NCBI RefSeq assembly: GCF_022230955.1 | Contig: NZ_JAKKFI010000046.1 | Span: forward strand, 62,001 to 126,000 | Length of the DNA stretch: 64,000 nucleotides | Direction of reading: 5' to 3' | Source of the DNA: Micromonospora cabrerizensis | GTDB taxonomy: Bacteria; Actinomycetota; Actinomycetes; Mycobacteriales; Micromonosporaceae | Part shown: positions 25,901 through 34,327 of the stretch, piece after piece | How positions within the stretch are numbered: position 1 is the stretch's first letter | Layout: each line of letters starts with the position of its first letter | Position numbers and translations under genes: made by a program | Notes under the pieces: generated by a model | Told to the model about the DNA's origin: nothing | What the model saw: the letters and a program-made list of their open reading frames with translations, nothing else | The model's database searches: none

Positions 25901-26089
25901 GTCGACCAGCGTGGCGTTGCCGTTCTGCCCCGGGGGCAGGATGTCGGCACACTGGCCGAGGCAGTAGTCGTTGGCGGCGTACGTGCTGGCGGCCAGCGCC
26001 GGTGACGGCGGGGTCACCGTCAGGACGCTCGCGGTCAGGACGGCGGCAGTGAATGCCGCGAGCCGGTGCCGGAGAGCAGGACGGGGCAT
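22904..26089 (-). CDS. secreted penicillin acylase-family Ntn hydrolase with C-terminal F5/8 type C domain
   Basis: 1061 aa from ATG 26089 with GGAGG seven bases upstream. The signal peptide ends about residue 33 (SPALA-AS). The alpha-chain region has ADVTIVRDKATGVPHVTG and GAGYAGAQDRLWVMDLLRH. The autocatalytic serine is probably Ser383 in HGMSNAVVVSGRHT, the start of the beta chain, followed by FGPQTGYFAPQL. The last about 135 residues (NLAQGRPATASS, AVDGNVGSRWAS, QWLRVDLG, VRVYGVKRATSYGFSLYEVELYG) form an F5/8 type C (discoidin/CBM32-like) domain. The family cleaves acylated beta-lactams, acyl-homoserine lactones or lipopeptides. The added domain suggests binding to cell-surface glycans (inference). 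Confidence 0.93.
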   Translation of the reverse strand: MPRPALRHRLAAFTAAVLTASVLTVTPPSPALAASTYAANDYCLGQCADILPPGQNGNATLVDILAHQALGTRPAHSSDQLDEYANLVYNYAGLTDEQIAHFYNDASFGVPAAQVESTVSPRADVTIVRDKATGVPHVTGTTRAGTMFGAGYAGAQDRLWVMDLLRHAGRGTLTSFAGGAPGNRELEQSIWANSPYSEVDLQAQVDALRLKGARGQQLYTDVVDYISGINAYIDKSIADDNYPGEYVLAGAGKPTHFTMTDLIATAGVVGGLFGGGGGSEIQSALVRVAARAKYGVTEGDRVWTAFRSQNDPETVLTLHDGQSFPYGATPPGATSAVLPDAGSVVAEPLAYDATGGAAARTGASTATPGLLGGLANLRAHGMSNAVVVSGRHTTTGNPVAVFGPQTGYFAPQLLMLQELQGPGISGRGAAFAGLNLYVLLGRGQDYAWSATSAAQDLTDTYAVPLCTTDGSAPTLRTNRYLYHGQCLAMEALEQRNSWSPTLADSTPAGSYTLRALRTRYGLVAHRGLVNGQPTAFTKLRSTYRHEADSAIGFQAFNDPSAMGSAAAFQASAADVGYAFNWFYVNSTEAAYFNSGANPVRPATADPNLPTKAEPAYEWAGWNPDTNDATYIPPSAHPQSVNQDYYVSWNNKQALDFGAADGNFSFGSVHRAQLLDGPVRAAIAQRKLGRADVVKIMADAAVTDLRGQQVLGDLLRVLDSTPVTDPALADAVGKLRAWQQAGVRRVETSPGSKVYQHADAIRIFDAWWPLLASAQFRPGLGPDLYAALVDAIEVNEAPSGGQNGGRDGAASWALQGQAHKGSSFQYGWWGYVDKDLRTVLGDPVAGGLGRAYCGNGNLGACRQALLDALGQAAAVPASTVYPGDKSCGAGDQWCADSIAHSGLGGITHPVIAWQNRPTYQQVVSFPARRGDDVTNLAQGRPATASSTQFLTGHTPDKAVDGNVGSRWASSYKDNQWLRVDLGATRTVSRAVLRWEAAYGTSYRIEASGDGTSWTPVFATTTGNGGVDNVTFAPVAARYVRVYGVKRATSYGFSLYEVELYGK

Positions 26090-26528
26090 GGCGATCCTCC
26101 GGGGACGCGGAGTCGGGCCGTTCGGTCACGCCCGGCTTCCGGTGCCGACGTCTCCCCCTCGGTGCCCGGGCGTTCCACCAGGAGATGAGAGTGACTCATA
26201 TCTATCTCCGGGCAATGATCGACGCAGGATCCCTCTCCGGGATACCCGTCGTTCACCACGCGCCAATGCCGACGTTTCACCGCCTTCCGGAACGGTGCGG
26301 GACGCACTGGGCACCATCAGCGGTAGATCTGCGCGTGGACCTCCGCGGCTGGCACGTGGGCGCGATCGGTTGGTGGTCACGGAGGGACAGGGGCGGCACG
26401 GCTTCGGGGGCGACTGCTCACGATGCCGTGCCTGCGAGGGCCCGCTGCACGGAGTGGAGATACGGCAGCTGTGATCACCGGATCATCGCCCAAGCCCATA
26501 CGAGGCGACACCTGGTGGGTGCCCGGCC
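26090..26528. other. intergenic, no gene seen
   Basis: About 440 bp upstream of the acylase gene and downstream of the metallopeptidase terminator. Overlapping open frames exist on both strands but none has a ribosome site or motif. The acylase promoter probably lies in the first 150 bp, around the less GC-rich GAGTGACTCATATCTATC near 26190. Confidence 0.4.
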
Positions 26529-26574
26529 CGTACCCCGGTGGGCCGTCCGGATTCCGACGGCCCGCCGGGGTACG
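26529..26574 (-). terminator. terminator of the metallopeptidase gene
   Basis: A 19-bp stem with one G-T pair (26529-26547 with 26556-26574; arm CGTACCCCGGTGGGCCGTC) closes an eight-base loop. It begins 5 bp beyond the minus-strand stop at 26580. No T-tract. Confidence 0.8.
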
Positions 26575-26579
26575 ACGGG

Positions 26580-27827
26580 TCAGAGGCGGCCGGCCGGTTG
26601 CGGGCGCGCGTCAGGCTTGATCAGCGCCGGGAGCTTACGCTCGAATCGGTTGAAGAGATTCATCGACGGCAGGATGGGCCGGGTGCCCGTGGCCTGCTGG
26701 GCGATCTGGGCGCCCCAGACCGAGGCCCGCAGGCGCTGGTTCGGGGTGCCGTGGTGGCTGGGGTCGTCGAAATAGCAGTCGCCGACCTCGTAGAAGGTCT
26801 GTTGCGCCTGGTGGATCTGGACGCCGGTGAAGTTGAGCCCGCGCGGGTGGGTGACGAAGTAGGTGCCGAAGCCGTCGGCCATCAGTTCGGTGCGGCGGGT
26901 CGCCTCGGCGCCGGTCAGCGGGCTGTCGAACAGGCCCTGTTCGAACTGGACGTGGTGGGCCATCTCGTGGGCGAGGATCGCACGCGCGCCGGCTGTTCCC
27001 AGACCGAGTGCGTCGATCGCGGTGAGCATGCCCTCGCCGAAGACGACCTTGTCCGGGACGTCACTCAGCGGCGGGTCGGTCTCACCCTCGGCGGTGAAGG
27101 CAAAGGCGTTCAGGGTGAAGATCGGGTTGCGCCCTGCGTCGAGCGCGGGAACGGAGTTGATGATCGCCATGATCTCCGCGGCGGTGGCTGCCGCCTCATC
27201 CTCGCCCAGGCCCCAGATGAAGGAGACCATGCGAGCGACGCGCGCAGGGTCCTGCAGCATGTCGTTCTGCATGGCCATCAACTTGACGTCGAACAGGTTG
27301 ACGTCCCAGAACTGCTGCGCGTCCTTGAAGGTCCGCTTCAACATGCCCTTGTGGCCGGCGGGCAGGCCGTAGTCCGCCTCGTTGTTGGGCTGGCCGTAGA
27401 TGAGCGCGTCGTAGGCCGGGTAGTCCAGGACGCCAAAGATGAGCAGGACCAGCAGGGTGTCGAGGTCGACGCCTTCGATCAGGCCCTGCGTGTACGTGGT
27501 GAACTGGGTGTCCTGGCACTGGTAGAGCGACGGGTCGATCGCGTCCGCGACCAGCTCCTGCGTGAGGGACGGTTTCAGGCCCATCCTCTCCCGCTTGTCG
27601 GCGAGCATGGCCTGCCAGTTCTCCGGCAGCAGCGCGGCGATGGCGGCGATGCGTGCCTGGGTTTCCGGGTCCGCGGCGGCGCGGGCGGCCGCGAAGTCGA
27701 ACCGCGGCGGAGCGACGATGCTCCCGCCTGCGCTGACGCTCGCGGGGGGTGCCGCGTGGACGGGCCCTGGGGTCAGCCCCAGGCCGAGGGCGCTTGCCGC
27801 CAGCAGTGCGGCTATCCGTCGTCTCAT
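26580..27827 (-). CDS. secreted zinc metallopeptidase (HExxH type)
   Basis: 415 aa from ATG 27827 with GAGGAG six bases upstream. The signal peptide MRRRIAALLAASALGLGLTP ends at VHA-AP. The active-site helix is ILAHEMAHHVQFEQG (HEMAH 287-291), with a third ligand in RRTELMADGFGTYF (E314), the arrangement of neutral-zinc-metallopeptidase-like secreted proteins. The long N-terminal helical part (40-270) may act as a substrate-binding or pro-domain. Single-gene unit closed by a strong terminator; divergent from the GH67-like gene across 142 bp. Confidence 0.88.
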   Translation of the reverse strand: MRRRIAALLAASALGLGLTPGPVHAAPPASVSAGGSIVAPPRFDFAAARAAADPETQARIAAIAALLPENWQAMLADKRERMGLKPSLTQELVADAIDPSLYQCQDTQFTTYTQGLIEGVDLDTLLVLLIFGVLDYPAYDALIYGQPNNEADYGLPAGHKGMLKRTFKDAQQFWDVNLFDVKLMAMQNDMLQDPARVARMVSFIWGLGEDEAAATAAEIMAIINSVPALDAGRNPIFTLNAFAFTAEGETDPPLSDVPDKVVFGEGMLTAIDALGLGTAGARAILAHEMAHHVQFEQGLFDSPLTGAEATRRTELMADGFGTYFVTHPRGLNFTGVQIHQAQQTFYEVGDCYFDDPSHHGTPNQRLRASVWGAQIAQQATGTRPILPSMNLFNRFERKLPALIKPDARPQPAGRL

Positions 27828-27969
27828 GCACGCTCCTCGTTGTCCTGCGAGCCCCAGGTGCCGAGGCCTCGATCAACTATTCGGTAACGGCATTGAAGCA
27901 CATGGGTGCGCGGTCGCACACTCTCCGCAGGTCGAGGACGGGGGCCGGTGAGGCCACTACCATGCGAGC

Positions 27970-30900
27970 GTGGCTCACGTTGCCCAGATCCGCAGGCCGT
28001 ACCCGCTGCTCGTCGCCGCGGCGGTCCTGTTGGCGCTCGGCGCGGCCACGGCCTGGGGGGTCGGCGACACGTTGGGGCTGAGCCACACCCCCGCCGCCGT
28101 GCCGCGCGAGGACGCTGCCGCCGCGCCGGCGCGGACGCCCGCACCGGTCCCGCCGCTGGCGTCCCTCATCGTGCCCGACGAGCCGCGCGTCCGGAAGGCC
28201 GCGGCCGCCGTCGCCGACGCGGTCGTCTTCCGCGGCCTGCCCCGGCCGGTGCTCGTTCCGGCCGCGTCGACACCGGCCAGGTCCGCGACGACCGCGCCGG
28301 GCACCGGCACGGCGCGCGTCGCGGCCACGGACCTGTCGGCGGTGAGCACGCTGCGGGCAGGCGTGCTGGCCACCCTCAGCGGGACGCCCGAGTCGTACCG
28401 GCTCGACGTACGCGGCGCCGAGCTGGCCGTCCAGGGCGGTGACGTCGCGGGCGTGGCAGCCGGGATGTACCGGCTGGCCGACCGGATCCGCTCCGGCGCC
28501 GAGGCGCTCCCGGCGGCGGACGCGGGTCGGGTGGTCATCCCCCGGCTCGGCCTGCGGCTGACCGACGCGGGTTCGGTGGGGCGCGAGCCCGACCCGGCCG
28601 TCTTCGCCGCCGGTGACGACTATGGACTGAACACCGACGTGGTCGGGTCGGCGGTGCTGCCTCACGCCCCGTGGGTGGACGCTGGCGCGGTGGCCCGCAT
28701 CGACGCGCAGTTTCGGCAGTTCGTCGACCACTCGGTGGCGCAGGGGTTCAACGGAATCGTCGTGCCCGGCTTCCTGGAGTACGTCACGTTCGCGAAGGTC
28801 GGCGAGGGGCGCGCGGTCTACCCGCCCGGCGACCCGCACGTCGAGCGCGCACGGGCGATGGCCGCGGCGTTCGACCCCGTCTTCCGGTACGCCGAGGCCA
28901 TGGGCGTGCGGGTCTTCCTGCTGACCGACATGCTCGCGGTGTCGCCTCCGCTGGAGGCATACCTGACACGGACGGTCGGCGGCCTCGACGCGGCCGATCC
29001 TCAGCTGTGGGCCGTCTACCAGGCTGGTCTGGCCGAGCTGTTCGAGACGATGCCGTTCGTCGACGGCCTGATGGTCCGCGTCGGCGAGGGCGGCGAGGTG
29101 TACGCCGGGACCGGTTGGGACTACTCGTCACGGCTCGCGGTCACCACGGAAGCGTCCGTGCGCGCGATGCTGCGGGCGCTGCTGGAGACCGCGGGCTCGG
29201 CCGGGAAGGACATCATCTTCCGCACGTGGACGGTGGGCGTGGGCGCCGTCGGCGACCTGCACACCAACCCGGTGTCGTACGCGCAGGTCCTCGGCGGGCT
29301 CGACGATCCGCATCTGATCGTGTCCACCAAGTACACCCTGGGCGACTTCTACAGCCACCTACCGCTGAACACCACCCTGCTGGGCGGCGGACACCGCCGC
29401 ATCGTGGAGTTCCAGGCCCGGCGCGAGTTCGAGGCGTTCGGCTCGCTGCCCAACGACCTCGGCCCGCTGCACCGCCAGGCGCTGCACGCGTTCCTTGCCG
29501 CCAACCCGAACGTCGAGGGTGTCTGGAACTGGACCCAGGACGGCGGGCCGTTGCGCGCCGGGCCCATGTCGCTGTACCTGCGCGCGGGGTTCTGGCAGCT
29601 CTACGACCTCAACACGTACGCCGTCGGCCGCCTGGCCTGGGACCCGAACGCTGACCCGGCGCAGGTCACGGCGGACTGGGCGTACCGCACGTTCTCCGGC
29701 GACCCGGCCACCGTCGCCGCGATCGGGCAGGCCATGGCGCTGTCCCGCCAGGCGGTCACCAGAGGCCTCTACATCGGCCCGTACGCCGACCGGTCGGTGC
29801 GGGCGCTCGGGCTGGAACCACCGCCCATGATGTGGATCTTCGAGTGGGACATCCTGACCGGCGACTCCGCGGCGCTGGACAGCATCTACGCGGTGGCCGG
29901 CGACCAGGTTGACGAGGCGATCGAGGAGGGCACGCAGGCCGTCGTGCTGGCCCGGCACATGCGCGACCTGGTCGCCGCGACCGAACCGGCGACCTGGCGG
30001 GACGCCGAACTACGCGGGCGCTTCATCGCGACTCTCGACTACCAGGTCGACCTGTTCGAGACGCTGAGCGCGTACCGGGCAATGGTGCTGCGGCACGCGC
30101 AGTGGCTGGACACGGGTGCCCCGGCCGCCCGCCACGACTGGCGGCTGGCCGCAGCGGCGTACCACGACGCGCGCGACGCGCACCGGCAGCGCTACGGCGC
30201 CGACCTGGACCTGCCCGCGTACAACTTCACCGCCGCCGACCTCGGGGCACAGCGCGCCGACCGGGACCCGGCGATGGCCTGGGCGGCCCGTGCGATGCTC
30301 GGGTCGATCCTGCTGTTGGTGCTGCTCGGCTTGTTTGGGCGCGGGTCCGGCGCAGCCGCCGCGCGCGGGTTGCTCCTCGGCGCGATCCGGCCGTGGCGGG
30401 TCGCCGCGCTGCCGACACCCGTGTCGCGGGCGGACCGGGTGTTGGTGTGGCTGGTCCCGGCCCTGGTGCTGGTGGCGAGCCGGCTCGTGTTGACCTGGTT
30501 CGCCGCGCCGGCGCACCTGCTGGTCACCCTCGGTGGGTGGGCGTTGTTCGCCCTCGTCGTACGCCTCGTCGTCGGTCGCCGGGATCCGTTCCACCTGTGG
30601 GCCGTGGTCGGCGGCGTCGCGCTGCTGCGCAGCGTGCTGCTGCTGGTGGCGCTCGCCGGGCGGGGCCCGGGCGGTTACTGGTTCGCCTTCTGGACTGCGC
30701 CGAATCTGCGCGCGGCGTACGTCACCGTCGGGTTCGCGGCGTTCTGCTGGCTGTTCGTGGCCGTCGCCGTGGTTCTGCGGGACCGGTATGGCCTGCGCCG
30801 CCGAAGCGCCGTCGGGCTGACCCTCACCGCCGCGGGTGTGCCCCTCGGCGTGCTGTCCGCCCTGGTCGCGGCAGTGGGTCTGGAACGCGCGCTGACGGTG

Positions 30901-31068
30901 TGGAACGACCAGCTCGCGCTGCTGCCCTGGGGGTTGTCCCGCATCCTCGGCATCACCGTCCACCTCGGCGTGCCCGCCCAACTCCCCGCATACACCGCCG
31001 CCGCAGGAATCGCCGTGGCCGCCGCCGGCCTGCTCCTGTCACTCGGCCGCCGCCGGCAATCCGCCTGA
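27970..31068 (+). CDS. giant membrane protein with GH67-like (alpha-glucuronidase-like) domain and C-terminal transmembrane bundle
   Basis: 1032 aa from GTG 27970 (weak ribosome site). Residues 10-32 form a signal anchor. Residues about 60-760 look like a GH67-type TIM-barrel enzyme: YGLNTDVVGSAVLPHAPWVD, GFNGIVVPGFLEYVTF, MGVRVFLLTDMLAVSPP, VDGLMVRVGEGGEVY, IIFRTWTVGVGAVGD, LIVSTKYTLGDFYSHLPL, and LNTYAVGRLAWDPNADPAQV, the last typical of the GH67 C-terminal region. From about 770 to 1025 there are seven or more hydrophobic helices (SILLLVLLGLFGRGSG onward). GH67 enzymes remove 4-O-methylglucuronate from xylo-oligosaccharides. A membrane-fused version is unusual; substrate and catalytic acids are not confirmed. 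Confidence 0.72.
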   Translation: MAHVAQIRRPYPLLVAAAVLLALGAATAWGVGDTLGLSHTPAAVPREDAAAAPARTPAPVPPLASLIVPDEPRVRKAAAAVADAVVFRGLPRPVLVPAASTPARSATTAPGTGTARVAATDLSAVSTLRAGVLATLSGTPESYRLDVRGAELAVQGGDVAGVAAGMYRLADRIRSGAEALPAADAGRVVIPRLGLRLTDAGSVGREPDPAVFAAGDDYGLNTDVVGSAVLPHAPWVDAGAVARIDAQFRQFVDHSVAQGFNGIVVPGFLEYVTFAKVGEGRAVYPPGDPHVERARAMAAAFDPVFRYAEAMGVRVFLLTDMLAVSPPLEAYLTRTVGGLDAADPQLWAVYQAGLAELFETMPFVDGLMVRVGEGGEVYAGTGWDYSSRLAVTTEASVRAMLRALLETAGSAGKDIIFRTWTVGVGAVGDLHTNPVSYAQVLGGLDDPHLIVSTKYTLGDFYSHLPLNTTLLGGGHRRIVEFQARREFEAFGSLPNDLGPLHRQALHAFLAANPNVEGVWNWTQDGGPLRAGPMSLYLRAGFWQLYDLNTYAVGRLAWDPNADPAQVTADWAYRTFSGDPATVAAIGQAMALSRQAVTRGLYIGPYADRSVRALGLEPPPMMWIFEWDILTGDSAALDSIYAVAGDQVDEAIEEGTQAVVLARHMRDLVAATEPATWRDAELRGRFIATLDYQVDLFETLSAYRAMVLRHAQWLDTGAPAARHDWRLAAAAYHDARDAHRQRYGADLDLPAYNFTAADLGAQRADRDPAMAWAARAMLGSILLLVLLGLFGRGSGAAAARGLLLGAIRPWRVAALPTPVSRADRVLVWLVPALVLVASRLVLTWFAAPAHLLVTLGGWALFALVVRLVVGRRDPFHLWAVVGGVALLRSVLLLVALAGRGPGGYWFAFWTAPNLRAAYVTVGFAAFCWLFVAVAVVLRDRYGLRRRSAVGLTLTAAGVPLGVLSALVAAVGLERALTVWNDQLALLPWGLSRILGITVHLGVPAQLPAYTAAAGIAVAAAGLLLSLGRRRQSA

Positions 31069-31148
31069 CCGCCCAACCCCCACCGACGCGGCGCCAACGA
31101 CGCCGACATCGGCGGTCAGGCTGGTGTCACGCTCGTTCAGGCAGTGGT

Positions 31149-31322
31149 CTATGCCGGCTCGCGCACGCCACCGGCGTTGCCACCGTCGTCCGGCATCGGT
31201 TCGGCCGGGGCTTCTGGCAGTTCGTCCGGCGTGTCGGGCAGCAGGACGCCCGCGTCGTCCGGCACCGGTTCGCGCGGGTCGATGGGCGGATACTGTTCCG
31301 GGTCGAGATCGGGTCCAGTCAT
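31149..31322 (-). CDS. small acidic proline-rich protein
   Basis: 57 aa from ATG 31322, opening MTGPDLDPEQYPPIDPREPV and rich in Asp, Glu and Pro throughout. It has no signal peptide or hydrophobic segment and is probably unstructured. Frame and codon use (high GC3) favour coding; the ribosome site is weak. It lies alone between the GH67-like gene and the ABC transporter operon. Function unknown. Confidence 0.45.
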   Translation of the reverse strand: MTGPDLDPEQYPPIDPREPVPDDAGVLLPDTPDELPEAPAEPMPDDGGNAGGVREPA

Positions 31323-31432
31323 CAGGCGAGTATCCGTCGTCTTCCGGACTACCGCTCGTCGGCTGGTGCGCGGCTTCCCGTCCGGTGAGCGAGAGGACCG
31401 CCCCACGGGCCGCCCGGCTGAGGGGTTGCCGG

Positions 31433-31480
31433 TGGTACCTGGGTACCAGCGGCGCCCGGAAAGTGCCGACTGCGGTACCA
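31433..31480. promoter_or_regulatory. candidate operator upstream of ABC/two-component operon
   Basis: A perfect inverted repeat, TGGTACC-TG-GGTACCA, at 31433-31448 is followed by a third half-site GGTACCA at 31474-31480. They lie 36-83 bp before the ABC ATPase ATG at 31516. The response regulator encoded at the end of the same operon is the obvious candidate binder (inference). Confidence 0.5.
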
Positions 31481-31515
31481 CGATCCCGGCCTGGCGCGAA
31501 CCTAGCGTGGTGAGC

Positions 31516-32412
31516 ATGATTCAGGTACGCGAAGTAACCAAGCGGTACGGCGCGAAGACGGTCGTCGACCACCTGTCGTTCACCGCGAAGCCCGGGCAGG
31601 TCACCGGCTTCCTCGGCCCGAACGGTGCCGGCAAGTCGACGACCATGCGGATGATCGTCGGTCTCGACGCACCGACCTCCGGCGACGTGCTGGTCAACGG
31701 CAAGCCGTACGCGTCGTCGAAGGCACCGTTGCGCGAGATCGGCGCGTTGCTCGAGGCGAAGGCCGCGCACCCCGGCCGCACGGCGGTCAGCCACCTTCTC
31801 GCCTTGGCTCGCACGCACGGCATCTCACGCTCGCGCGTCGACGAGGTGCTCGGCCTGGTCGGCCTCTCGGACGTCGCCCACAAGCGGGTCGGCGCATTCT
31901 CCCTCGGCATGGGTCAGCGGCTCGGCATCGCCGCCACGTTGCTCGGCGACCCGGCCGTGGTGATGCTCGACGAGCCGGTCAACGGCCTCGACCCGGAGGG
32001 TGTCCTCTGGGTGCGCAACCTGCTCACCGGCCTGGCCGCCGAGGGCCGCACCGTGATGCTGTCCTCGCACCTGATGAGCGAAGTCTCGCTGATCGCGGAC
32101 CACCTGGTCATCATCGGCCGGGGCAAACTGCTGGCCGACACCACCGTGGCCGACTTCGTGACCGCCGAAGGCGTCCGGGTCGTCACTCCCGCGCCTGACG
32201 CCCTGCGCACGACGATTGCCGGCCCGGGCGTCACGGTCACCTCGACCGGCGCCGAGGAACTGCTCGTCGCCGGCACCTCCGCCCGCAAGATCGGGCTGGC
32301 CGCGGCTGCTCGCGGCATCCCACTGTTCGAACTCACCCCGCAGAACGCCTCGCTCGAAGAGGCGTTCATGGACCTGACCCGCCACGCTGTCGAATACGAG
32401 GCCTCCCGATGA
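31516..32412 (+). CDS. ABC transporter ATP-binding protein (ABC-2 / drug-export type)
   Basis: 298 aa. Walker A GPNGAGKST, signature FSLGMGQRLGIA and Walker B VVMLDEPVNGLDPEG are all intact, and the C-terminal 90 residues match the DrrA/BcrA-like accessory region. ATG 31516 starts right at the nucleotide-binding domain (MIQVREVTKRYG); the long upstream frame is non-coding. It pairs with the permease that overlaps its stop (ATGA) to form an exporter, probably for antibiotics or lipids. Linkage to a sensor kinase and response regulator suggests induction by the exported compound or by envelope stress. Confidence 0.95.
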   Translation: MIQVREVTKRYGAKTVVDHLSFTAKPGQVTGFLGPNGAGKSTTMRMIVGLDAPTSGDVLVNGKPYASSKAPLREIGALLEAKAAHPGRTAVSHLLALARTHGISRSRVDEVLGLVGLSDVAHKRVGAFSLGMGQRLGIAATLLGDPAVVMLDEPVNGLDPEGVLWVRNLLTGLAAEGRTVMLSSHLMSEVSLIADHLVIIGRGKLLADTTVADFVTAEGVRVVTPAPDALRTTIAGPGVTVTSTGAEELLVAGTSARKIGLAAAARGIPLFELTPQNASLEEAFMDLTRHAVEYEASR

Positions 32413-33158
32413 ACATCACTCCCGGTGGCGTCGCCGCCGCCGAATGGACCAAGTTCTCCTCACTGCGCTCCACCTGGATCACGACCGCAATCTCCGTCTT
32501 CCTCCTGGTCGCCTTCGGCATGATCGCCTCGGCTTCCTTCTCGGGCGACGGCATGACCTCGATCGACCTGGCCCTGTCCGGCACGTCCCTGGCCGCCCTG
32601 TCCGTCGGCGTGCTGGGCGCGCTGCTGGGCGCCAGCGAATACACCACCGGCATGATCCGGGCGACCCTCGCCGCGGTGCCGCGCCGGTTGCCGGTGCTGT
32701 GGTCGAAGAGCCTCGTGGCCGGGTCGGCCGCCTTCGTCACGATGACCGCCGGTGCCTTCGCCGCCTTCGCAGCGGGGTCAGCCGTGCTCAACGACAAGGT
32801 CACCGGGCTGGGCCTCGGCGACGACGGCGTGCTGCGGGCCCTGCTGGGCGCCGGCCTCTATCTCGGCCTGGTCGCGGTGCTCGGCGTCGCGCTCGGCGTC
32901 CTCGTGCGCTCCAGCGCCGGAGCCATCGCGATCCTGGCCGGCCTGCTGCTGATCGTGCCCGGTCTGGCCGCGCTGCTGCCGGACTCGATCTCCGAGGCCA
33001 TCACCCCGTACCTGCCCAGCAACGCCGGCAGCGCCGTGATGGCGCTGACCCAGGCGGACGGGACCCTGGCGCCATGGGCTGGTCTCGCGGTCTTCGCCGG
33101 GTATGTGGTCGTGACGCTCGCCGCCGCCGCCTATCGGCTCAAGAAGACCGACGCGTAA
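32409..33158 (+). CDS. ABC-2 type permease
   Basis: 249 aa with six hydrophobic segments. The start AAAEWTKFSSLRSTWITT is the typical cytoplasmic N-terminus of actinobacterial ABC-2 permeases, followed by GASEYTTGMIRATLAAVPRR, also characteristic. ATG 32409 overlaps the ATPase stop by 4 bp. It supplies the membrane half of the exporter, which would act as a dimer. Confidence 0.92.
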   Translation: MNITPGGVAAAEWTKFSSLRSTWITTAISVFLLVAFGMIASASFSGDGMTSIDLALSGTSLAALSVGVLGALLGASEYTTGMIRATLAAVPRRLPVLWSKSLVAGSAAFVTMTAGAFAAFAAGSAVLNDKVTGLGLGDDGVLRALLGAGLYLGLVAVLGVALGVLVRSSAGAIAILAGLLLIVPGLAALLPDSISEAITPYLPSNAGSAVMALTQADGTLAPWAGLAVFAGYVVVTLAAAAYRLKKTDA

Positions 33159-33172
33159 GGGAGACTCGGGCG

Positions 33173-34327
33173 ATGAGCACGCAGGGTTGGCTCGTGGACC
33201 GGCAGGCACGGTTGCGGGCGTTCGAACGGGGCCACCCGTGGGTCATGGACACCCTGCTAGCCGTCCCGATCGTGCTCTTCAGCATTCCGAACATCATCGA
33301 GAAACCCCTGTCGGCGACCATCGCGACCCTGGTCCTGCTGCCGCCGCTGTACTGGCGGCGGCGGTACCCGTTTCCGGCGTTCCTGGTCACCGCCCTCATC
33401 GAGTTGATCGAGGGACTGCTGGACGTCGGCGTCGGCGCCGGGGTGATCCTGCTCGTGATGCTGTTCGGGGTGGCCTCCCGCGGTTCGTGGCGGGCGCTGG
33501 CCTGGGCCACCGGGATCACCCTCGCGCTGCTGGTCGCCGAGATCTACCTGATCAACCCGGTGACGGAGAACCGCATCATCACGCTGTTCCTGGTTCTCGG
33601 CACGTCGGGGGCTGCGGTCGCGTCCGGCGTCGCCGTGCGCACCCGCCGGGCGTACCTCATCGCCCTCGAGGACCGCGCCGCCCGCCTGGAGGTCGAGCGG
33701 GACCAGCGGGCCCGCCTCGCCGTCGCCGAGGAGCGGGCCCGAGTGGCCCGCGAGATGCACGACATCGTCGGCCATCACGTCTCGGTGATCGTGGGCCTGG
33801 CCGACGGCGGTGCCGCGCTCGCGACCTCGCGGGCCGAGCAGACCGCCGAACCGCTCCGGTTGATCGGTGACACCGCCCGGCAGGCGCTGACCGAACTTCG
33901 CCGGGTGCTGGGCGTGCTGCGCGAGGAGGACGCCGATCCGCAGCTGAGTCCGCAGCCCGGCATCGACGACCTCGACCGGCTGTTGCCGAGCGTGCGGGCG
34001 GCCGGGCTGCCGGTCACCTACTCCACCTCGGGCGAGCTGCACACCCTCGGCCGAGGCGTGCAGCTCGCGGTCTACCGCATCGTGCAGGAAGCGCTCACCA
34101 ACACCCTCAAGCACGCCGGGCGCGGCGCGGCCGCGGACGTCAATCTCGCTGCCTCCGACGGAGAGGTACGGGTACGGGTGGTCGACAACGGCCGTGGCAG
34201 ACCGGCTGCCCCGAGCCACGGCCTGCTCGGCATGCGGGAACGCGCCGCCATGTACGGCGGAGTGGTGACCGCCGGCCCGAGCGACAGAGGCTGGCTCGTC
34301 GACGTAGTCCTCAGGGAGCCCTCATGA
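33173..34327 (+). CDS. sensor histidine kinase (NarL-type partner, HisKA_3)
   Basis: 384 aa from ATG 33173 with GGGAG upstream. Four or five hydrophobic segments (about 25-155) are followed by a coiled segment (EDRAARLEVERDQRARLAVAEE) and the HisKA_3 dimerisation box EMHDIVGHHVSVIVGLADGG with the phospho-accepting His. The HATPase_c region shows QEALTNTLKHAG and VVDNGRGR, then GLLGMRERAAMYGG. It has only a short extracellular part, as in intramembrane-sensing kinases linked to ABC exporters. Overlaps the response-regulator gene (ATGA). Confidence 0.94.
   Translation: MSTQGWLVDRQARLRAFERGHPWVMDTLLAVPIVLFSIPNIIEKPLSATIATLVLLPPLYWRRRYPFPAFLVTALIELIEGLLDVGVGAGVILLVMLFGVASRGSWRALAWATGITLALLVAEIYLINPVTENRIITLFLVLGTSGAAVASGVAVRTRRAYLIALEDRAARLEVERDQRARLAVAEERARVAREMHDIVGHHVSVIVGLADGGAALATSRAEQTAEPLRLIGDTARQALTELRRVLGVLREEDADPQLSPQPGIDDLDRLLPSVRAAGLPVTYSTSGELHTLGRGVQLAVYRIVQEALTNTLKHAGRGAAADVNLAASDGEVRVRVVDNGRGRPAAPSHGLLGMRERAAMYGGVVTAGPSDRGWLVDVVLREPS

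Noticed and set aside
23234..26005. 923-codon open frame on the plus strand opposite the penicillin acylase
   Set aside because: Antisense shadow caused by high GC: Arg/Val/Gly-rich without motifs, while the minus strand has a signal peptide, Ntn serine and F5/8C domain.
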